This document shows positions 59,733 to 64,000 of a stretch of DNA of 64,000 nucleotides, piece after piece (the stretch's first letter is position 1; the number at the start of each line of letters is the position of its first letter). A model generated the notes under the pieces. That model worked only from the letters and a program-made list of their open reading frames with translations, searched no databases and was not told the origin of the DNA. Source of the stretch: Pseudomonas sp. N40(2020) (GTDB lineage: Bacteria; Pseudomonadota; Gammaproteobacteria; Pseudomonadales; Pseudomonadaceae). Both the position numbers and the translations under genes were made by a program. The stretch spans positions 124,001 through 188,000 of the forward strand of contig NZ_JACSZV010000002.1 in assembly GCF_014472415.1 (NCBI RefSeq). The letters are read 5' to 3'.

Positions 59733-61226
59733 ATGCAGCGACTGGAAGCACAAAATATCCCTGCGCCGGTGGCATCGGCCGCAGCAGGCAAAGGCTGGCG
59801 GACTCAGTTCAATCTGTTGCGCTGGTTCTCGCTCGCGAGTTTTTTCATCATCGCCGCCGTGGCGGTGGGGCTGGCCTACATCTCCACGCGGTTTGTGGTC
59901 ACTGAAAGTGTCGAGCGCGATGCGCTGTTGACCGCGCAATTCGTCCAGGCAATCGGCGAGGCAGAAATGCGTCATGCCAAGATCACTTCGGCCAGGACCA
60001 TGGGCGAAATGCTTGATCCGCGCCAGGACAACAGCTATCCCGATGTCGATCCGGCCGCGCATGTCTCCGCCCGCATCGAGTTTCTCGATCACGTCAAACA
60101 CTTGCCGGACATTTTGCTGGCCACGGTTTATGCGCTGGATCGCACGGTGATCTGGTCAACCAATCCGGAGCTGATCGGTGTACACATCGACGATGACGAC
60201 GAACTTGACGAGTCATTCGAGATGAAAGTGCCGGTGTCGTCGAGCTATCACAAGATCGATGATGAGCGTCCGGAGCAGCGGCTGCTGCGCGAACCGAAAT
60301 ACCTGTTCATCGAAAACTACATCCCGATGTTCAACGCCGATAAAAGCAAAGTCATCGCCATGGTCGAGGTCTACAAGGAGCCGGCGGATCTGGTCGCCCG
60401 GATCGACCGTGGCTTCGCCTCGATCTGGGCGGCAACGCTTTTCGGGGGCGCGGTGATCTTTCTCGCGCTGTTCTGGATCGTCCGCCGGGCGGCGCAGTTG
60501 CTGCAGAGCCAGCAGCAACAGTTGATCAGCAATGAAACCTTTGTCGCGCTGGGCGAGATGTCCTCGGCCGTGGCCCACAGCCTGCGCAATCCGCTGGCGA
60601 CCATCCGCTCCAGCGCCGAACTGGCGCAGGAAGTCGCCAGCGAGGGCGCGCAGCGCAATATCGGAGACATCATCAGCCAGGTCGATCGCATGTCGCGCTG
60701 GGTGCGTGAGTTGCTGGTGTCGCTGCGGCCGATGGGCGAGGAAGGCGAGGCAGTGGATCTGGTTCTGGCGGTCGAAGACACCCTTGGCGCCTTCGACGCG
60801 CTGATCAAACGCAATGGAGTCGAGGTGCGTTTCAGTCCGCAACCTTGCCCGCCAGTGGTCAGTCAGCGGGTGCTGCTCACGCAAATACTCAATAGCCTGT
60901 TTGCCAACGCTCTGGAAGCCATGCCCAAGGGCGGTGTGCTCAGCGTCGAATTCGAAACACCGCAGGCCGACAGCGTGCGCATGACCCTCAGCGACACCGG
61001 CAAGGGCATGAGTGCGCAACAGCAACTGTTGGTGTTCAAACCGTTTTTCACCACCAAGCAGGGCGGCCTCGGGGTTGGTCTGGCGTTGGTCAAAAGAATC
61101 ATGGAGCGTTTTCAGGGCTCGGTCGTCTTGACCAGCAAAGAGCAGGAAGGAACCCGCGTCAGTCTCAACTTCAAAGTGGCATCGGGAGGGGAATATGGAG
61201 CACAGCATTCTGCTGGTCGAGGATGA
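59733..61226 (+). CDS. mnxS2: Sensor histidine kinase, MnxS2-like
   Basis: 497 residues. Membrane helix near 30-55 (WFSLASFFIIAAVAVGLAYI), a periplasmic sensor like that of mnxS1 (RTMGEMLDPRQDNSYPDVDP ... NPELIGVHIDDDDELDESF, with an acidic patch), a second helix, then H-box GEMSSAVAHSLRNPLATIRSS, N-box NSLFANALEAM, DTGKGM and GLGVGLALVKRIMERFQG. The acidic DDDDE run in the sensor is absent from the paralogue. Its stop overlaps the mnxR start by 32 bases, so the two are translationally linked. Confidence 0.82.
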   Translation: MQRLEAQNIPAPVASAAAGKGWRTQFNLLRWFSLASFFIIAAVAVGLAYISTRFVVTESVERDALLTAQFVQAIGEAEMRHAKITSARTMGEMLDPRQDNSYPDVDPAAHVSARIEFLDHVKHLPDILLATVYALDRTVIWSTNPELIGVHIDDDDELDESFEMKVPVSSSYHKIDDERPEQRLLREPKYLFIENYIPMFNADKSKVIAMVEVYKEPADLVARIDRGFASIWAATLFGGAVIFLALFWIVRRAAQLLQSQQQQLISNETFVALGEMSSAVAHSLRNPLATIRSSAELAQEVASEGAQRNIGDIISQVDRMSRWVRELLVSLRPMGEEGEAVDLVLAVEDTLGAFDALIKRNGVEVRFSPQPCPPVVSQRVLLTQILNSLFANALEAMPKGGVLSVEFETPQADSVRMTLSDTGKGMSAQQQLLVFKPFFTTKQGGLGVGLALVKRIMERFQGSVVLTSKEQEGTRVSLNFKVASGGEYGAQHSAGRG

Positions 61227-62625
61227 TGAACTGTTGGCCGAAAATATTCAGACCTACCTGGAGCGCAAAGACTTCGAGGTGACGGTTTGCCATTCGGCCG
61301 AAGACGCGCTGGAGCAATTGGGCAGCTTCATGCCGGACATCGTGCTGACCGACAACTCGCTGCCGGGCATGAGTGGGCACGACTTGATCCAGAAGCTGCG
61401 CATCAGCGCGCCGGATCTGAAAGTGATCATGATGACCGGCTATGGCAACGTCGACGATGCCGTGGTGGCCATGAAGGAGGGCGCCTTTCATTACGTCACC
61501 AAACCGGTTGCGCTGCCGGAGCTCAAACTGCTGCTCGACAAGGCCCTGGCCACCGAGCGCATGGAGCGCACGCTGTCGTTCTATCAGGAACGCGAGGCGC
61601 AGAAATCCGGAATACAGGCGCTGATCGGCGAGTCGGCGCCAATGCAGTACCTGAAGAACACCATCGGCCAGTTGCTCGATGCCGAACGGCGCATGGCCAA
61701 CACCGATTTGCCGCCCGTGCTGGTGGAGGGCGAAACCGGCACCGGCAAGGAACTGGTGGCCCGCGCGCTGCACTTCGACGGCCCACGCAGCAAAGGCCCG
61801 TTCATTGAATTCAACTGTGCGTCGATCCCGTCGAATCTGGTCGAGTCGGAACTGTTCGGCCACGAAAAGGGCGCGTTCACCGACGCCAAGGATCGTCGCG
61901 TGGGGTTAGTGGAAGCCGCTGACGGCGGGACATTGTTTCTCGACGAAGTCGGGGAAATGGATCTGCTGTTGCAGGCCAAGCTGTTGAAGTTGCTGGAGGA
62001 CCGGACGATTCGCCGGGTCGGTGCGGTGAAGGAGCGCAAGGTCAACCTGCGGGTGATCAGCGCGACCAACTGCAACCTTGAGCAAATGGTCCAGCAGGGC
62101 AAATTCCGTCGCGATCTGTTTTTCCGCTTGCGGATCATTTCGATCAAGGTGCCGCGCCTGTATGCCCGAGGTGAAGACATCCTGATGCTGGCCCGGCACT
62201 TCCTCGCCAGCCACGGCAAACGCTACGGCAAACCGAACCTGCATTTCAGCCAGCAGGCCGAAGAGCTGCTGCTCAGTTACACCTGGCCGGGAAACGTGCG
62301 CGAATTGCGCAACATGCTTGAGCAAACCGTGCTGCTGGCGCCGAGCGACACCATCGCCGCGCATCAGTTGAACGTGTGCATGAGCCTGGTCGACGAACCA
62401 CCGCTGCACCTGCACGAAGTGCCCACGCATTACGAACCACGTCCAGCGAGTAATACCGAGTCGATGAACCTGCCGGAAGTCGAGCGCGACATGGTGCGCA
62501 AGATGCTCGACAAGACCGACTGGAACGTCACCAAATCCGCGCGTTTGCTGGGCCTGAGCCGCGACATGCTGCGTTACCGCATCGAAAAGCTCGGCCTCGC
62601 GCGCCCGGACAAACGCCAGTGGTGA
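61195..62625 (+). CDS. mnxR: Sigma54-dependent response regulator, MnxR-like
   Basis: 476 residues; GGGAGGGGA precedes the ATG at 61195. Receiver domain 1-120 (D10, D11, phospho-acceptor D53 in LTDNSLPGM, and KP near 102), AAA+ domain about 145-385 with Walker A GETGTGKE, the sigma54-contact loop as GAFTDA (not GAFTGA), Walker B GGTLFLDEVGEM and an arginine finger region FRRDLFFRL. A Fis-type HTH closes the protein (KSARLLGLSRDMLRYRIEKLGL). It is expected to activate the sigma54 promoters at 27720, 39386 and 59404. Partner kinases are the MnxS-like proteins. Confidence 0.85.
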   Translation: MEHSILLVEDDELLAENIQTYLERKDFEVTVCHSAEDALEQLGSFMPDIVLTDNSLPGMSGHDLIQKLRISAPDLKVIMMTGYGNVDDAVVAMKEGAFHYVTKPVALPELKLLLDKALATERMERTLSFYQEREAQKSGIQALIGESAPMQYLKNTIGQLLDAERRMANTDLPPVLVEGETGTGKELVARALHFDGPRSKGPFIEFNCASIPSNLVESELFGHEKGAFTDAKDRRVGLVEAADGGTLFLDEVGEMDLLLQAKLLKLLEDRTIRRVGAVKERKVNLRVISATNCNLEQMVQQGKFRRDLFFRLRIISIKVPRLYARGEDILMLARHFLASHGKRYGKPNLHFSQQAEELLLSYTWPGNVRELRNMLEQTVLLAPSDTIAAHQLNVCMSLVDEPPLHLHEVPTHYEPRPASNTESMNLPEVERDMVRKMLDKTDWNVTKSARLLGLSRDMLRYRIEKLGLARPDKRQW

Positions 62626-62637
62626 ACCCACAGTGGA

Positions 62638-62988
62638 TTAGTGTTGCACTTGGCGGCTCAGGCACTCCAGCACACAACTCGGGTCGAGCACCTCGTCATT
62701 CACATAAATCCCGCGCTCGGCATCGTACGTGCGGATAAACACCCGCACTGTCGCATCCGCCACCGTCGGCAGTTGCGAGTCGGAGAACACGCGGCGGTCG
62801 GGAATGATCACGAAATCCTGCGGCGCCGTGTCATCAAAGGGCCGCGGAGGCGTGGCGTTCAGCGAATACGGGGCAGGGTGGGCGAAGGGCTGGTTCGGCC
62901 CGTAGTAAACGAAATTGCTGTCCAGCGCTTGCACCGAAGTGGCGGCGAGCAGACAGACGGTCAACAACAGCCGATTGAGCATTTGCAT
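62638..62988 (-). CDS. Exported protein of unknown function
   Basis: 116 residues from the ATG at 62988 (AGGTG upstream; a second ATG at 62982). Signal peptide (NRLLLTVCLLAATSVQA), then FVYYGPNQPFAHPAPYSLNATPPRPFDDTAPQ and a small domain (DFVIIPDRRVFSDSQLPTVADATVRVFIRTYDAERGIYVNDEVLDPSC), with two Cys at the end that could form a disulfide. Family not recognised. It converges on mnxR with a 12-base gap, so it may belong to the manganese locus or to the next region. Confidence 0.65.
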   Translation of the reverse strand: MQMLNRLLLTVCLLAATSVQALDSNFVYYGPNQPFAHPAPYSLNATPPRPFDDTAPQDFVIIPDRRVFSDSQLPTVADATVRVFIRTYDAERGIYVNDEVLDPSCVLECLSRQVQH

Positions 62989-63054
62989 GGCGGCACCTGC
63001 GAGTGCGGTTTTCCCCAAGGCTATTAACTATAGCTGCCTCTGCCATCCACGAGC

Positions 63055-63363
63055 TCAAGATGTCGAGTGATTGATCAAATGCCCCGGTTGTGCACAAAGG
63101 TCAATGCCAAGGGCATGGATGACCTTCAATACGGTGTCGAAGCGCGGCTTTGCGCCTGGCGCGAACGCCTTGTACAGACTTTCACGACCCATGCCTGCGT
63201 CTTTGGCTATCTGCGTCATTCCGCGGGCTCTGAGCACATAACCTATTGCTCGAAGAAACTCCTCGTTATCGCCATCTGCAAGAACCTGGGACAGGTATTC
63301 GCTGATGGCCTCGTCACTGTCCAACAATGTCGCCATGTCGAAATTCGTCAAAGTCTGGCTCAT
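63055..63363 (-). CDS. HigA-like antidote protein (putative addiction module)
   Basis: 102 residues from the ATG at 63363, with GGGAGG seven bases upstream. SQTLTNFDMATLLDSDEAISEYLSQVLADGDNEEFLRAIGYVLRARGMTQIAKDAGMGRESLYKAF is the typical start of COG3636 antidote proteins, with an HTH at GMTQIAKDAGMGRESLYKAF and the conserved PRFDTVLKVIHALGIDL. Normally the toxin gene lies directly upstream in the same unit; here only a C-terminal remnant is left. Confidence 0.85.
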   Translation of the reverse strand: MSQTLTNFDMATLLDSDEAISEYLSQVLADGDNEEFLRAIGYVLRARGMTQIAKDAGMGRESLYKAFAPGAKPRFDTVLKVIHALGIDLCAQPGHLINHSTS

Positions 63364-63365
63364 GG

Positions 63366-63455
63366 TTAAACCTCCCTTGCCATTTTTTTTGCGCGCCGGA
63401 TGTCTGCGCTTTGTGAGGATTTGTCGCCTCCGGCCAGTAGAACGATGACTGCACC
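63366..63455 (-). pseudogene. Remnant of the RelE/HigB-type toxin
   Basis: On the minus strand, immediately upstream of the antidote start, one frame reads GAVIVLLAGGDKSSQ, SADIRRAKKMAREV and stop (63366-63368). This is the C-terminal signature of addiction-module killer proteins (LLxGGDKSxQxxDIxxAKxLAxE). Directly before it, stops (TAA TGA) interrupt the frame, and I cannot trace the N-terminal two thirds in the preceding 150 bases. The toxin is therefore broken while its partner is intact. Confidence 0.75.
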
Positions 63456-63651
63456 TCATTACTGACTGTATCCAAGTAGATACAGATAAGCAGTCGGCCA
63501 AGTCTTCTATCGGTCCTGGATAATTCGTCGACACTTGTGGGCGAAAAGCGCCTGTTTTGTAGGAGCGTCGCTTACAAGTTTTCGACAATTACACCTGACA
63601 GCCTGATCTAGACTCCGACCGCTCAATCACGAGCATCGTCCGGAGTGCGCC

Positions 63652-64000
63652 ATGGAAGTGCCGAACAATAAAAACGCCATCGAAAGCAATCGACAGGCGT
63701 GGAACGATTCCGCCCGCCATCATCAGGATTCGCCTGACTGGCAGGCGCTGCTGAGCGACGTCGCACAGGCAGATTTCTCCTGCCTCGATGACACGCTGCG
63801 CGGGTTGCTGGAAGAGGTCGGTGTCGACGGTAAAGATGTGATTCAACTGGGCTGCAACAACGGTCGCGAGAGTCTTTCGCTGTTCGCACTGGGTGCGCGC
63901 AGTGTCGTGGGGGTGGATCAGTCGAGCGCTTTTCTCGATCAGGCCCGTGAGCTGAACAGCCGCTCAGCGCACAACGCCGAATTCATCGAAAGCGATATCC
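63652..64000 (+). CDS. SAM-dependent methyltransferase, N-terminal part
   Basis: Starts at the ATG at 63652 (CGGAG upstream) and runs open past the window end; 116 residues visible. NRQAWNDSARHHQDSPDW is followed by the class I SAM-binding motif VIQLGCNNGRESLSLFALGARSVVGVDQSSAFLDQARELN. This is a typical class I methyltransferase start; the substrate domain lies outside. Confidence 0.85.
   Translation, partial: MEVPNNKNAIESNRQAWNDSARHHQDSPDWQALLSDVAQADFSCLDDTLRGLLEEVGVDGKDVIQLGCNNGRESLSLFALGARSVVGVDQSSAFLDQARELNSRSAHNAEFIESDI

Overview
The window is about 64 kb of high-GC chromosome from a Pseudomonas of the fluorescens/putida type. The basis is protein-level recognition of many typical Pseudomonas genes, the intergenic repeats (REP pairs built on GTGGGAGCGAGCCTGCTCGC, CCCTCACCC...CTCTCCC repeats, and the GTTCCCACGCTCTGCGTGGGAAC repeat), a DUF6124 protein and two large winged-helix/ATPase regulators. 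No rRNA, tRNA, IS element or CRISPR array was seen.

Left part (1-24.6 kb), ordinary accessory metabolism. It holds a CigR-like C-terminus, an ABC exporter, an alpha/beta hydrolase, a quinone oxidoreductase, an MFS transporter with a divergent LysR regulator, pirin with a divergent GlxA-type regulator, two convergent winged-helix/ATPase regulators (one truncated), a frameshifted flavodoxin-like gene, an AraC regulator, an MBL-fold hydrolase, a LysR regulator with a DoxX / monooxygenase / amidohydrolase / isochorismatase-like cluster, an MscS-type channel with a cyclic-nucleotide-binding-like domain, and a secreted esterase with a divergent LysR regulator.

Central part (24.6-62.6 kb), the main item: a locus I read as the Mn(II)-oxidation (mnx) region known in part from P. 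putida GB-1. It has the giant multicopper oxidase MnxG, followed by a beta-propeller protein, two Sco-type copper chaperones, a cytochrome c/substrate-binding-protein fusion and a shortened parvulin. Next is a roughly 9.6-kb co-directional block: a receiver protein, a Gsp/Pil-like secretion system (E, L/M/N/O/P-like, D, three pseudopilins) and the curli export genes csgEFG. gspG, gspF and a Gly-rich protein lie on the other strand near mnxG. The curli subunits csgB and csgA (a very long curlin) and two paralogous exported proteins of unknown function form a minus-strand group. Two related histidine kinases and a sigma54-type response regulator (MnxS1/MnxS2/MnxR-like) close the region.

Sequence signals tie these parts together. 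Sigma54 -24/-12 promoters lie upstream of mnxG, of the receiver-gsp-csgEFG block and of a 40-codon ORF next to mnxS2. Each has a CCC-N6/7-GGG dyad centred 94-96 bp upstream of the -12 GC, a good candidate for the MnxR binding site. My inference is that one regulator coordinates the oxidase, its copper loading, a dedicated secretion route and an amyloid matrix on which Mn oxide could form.

Between the curli blocks (49.1-51.8 kb) is a repeat-rich patch with a DUF6124 gene, a RelB-like orphan antitoxin and a ParDE-type pair. The right end holds an exported protein of unknown function, an orphan HigA-type antitoxin with a decayed toxin remnant, and the start of a methyltransferase gene.
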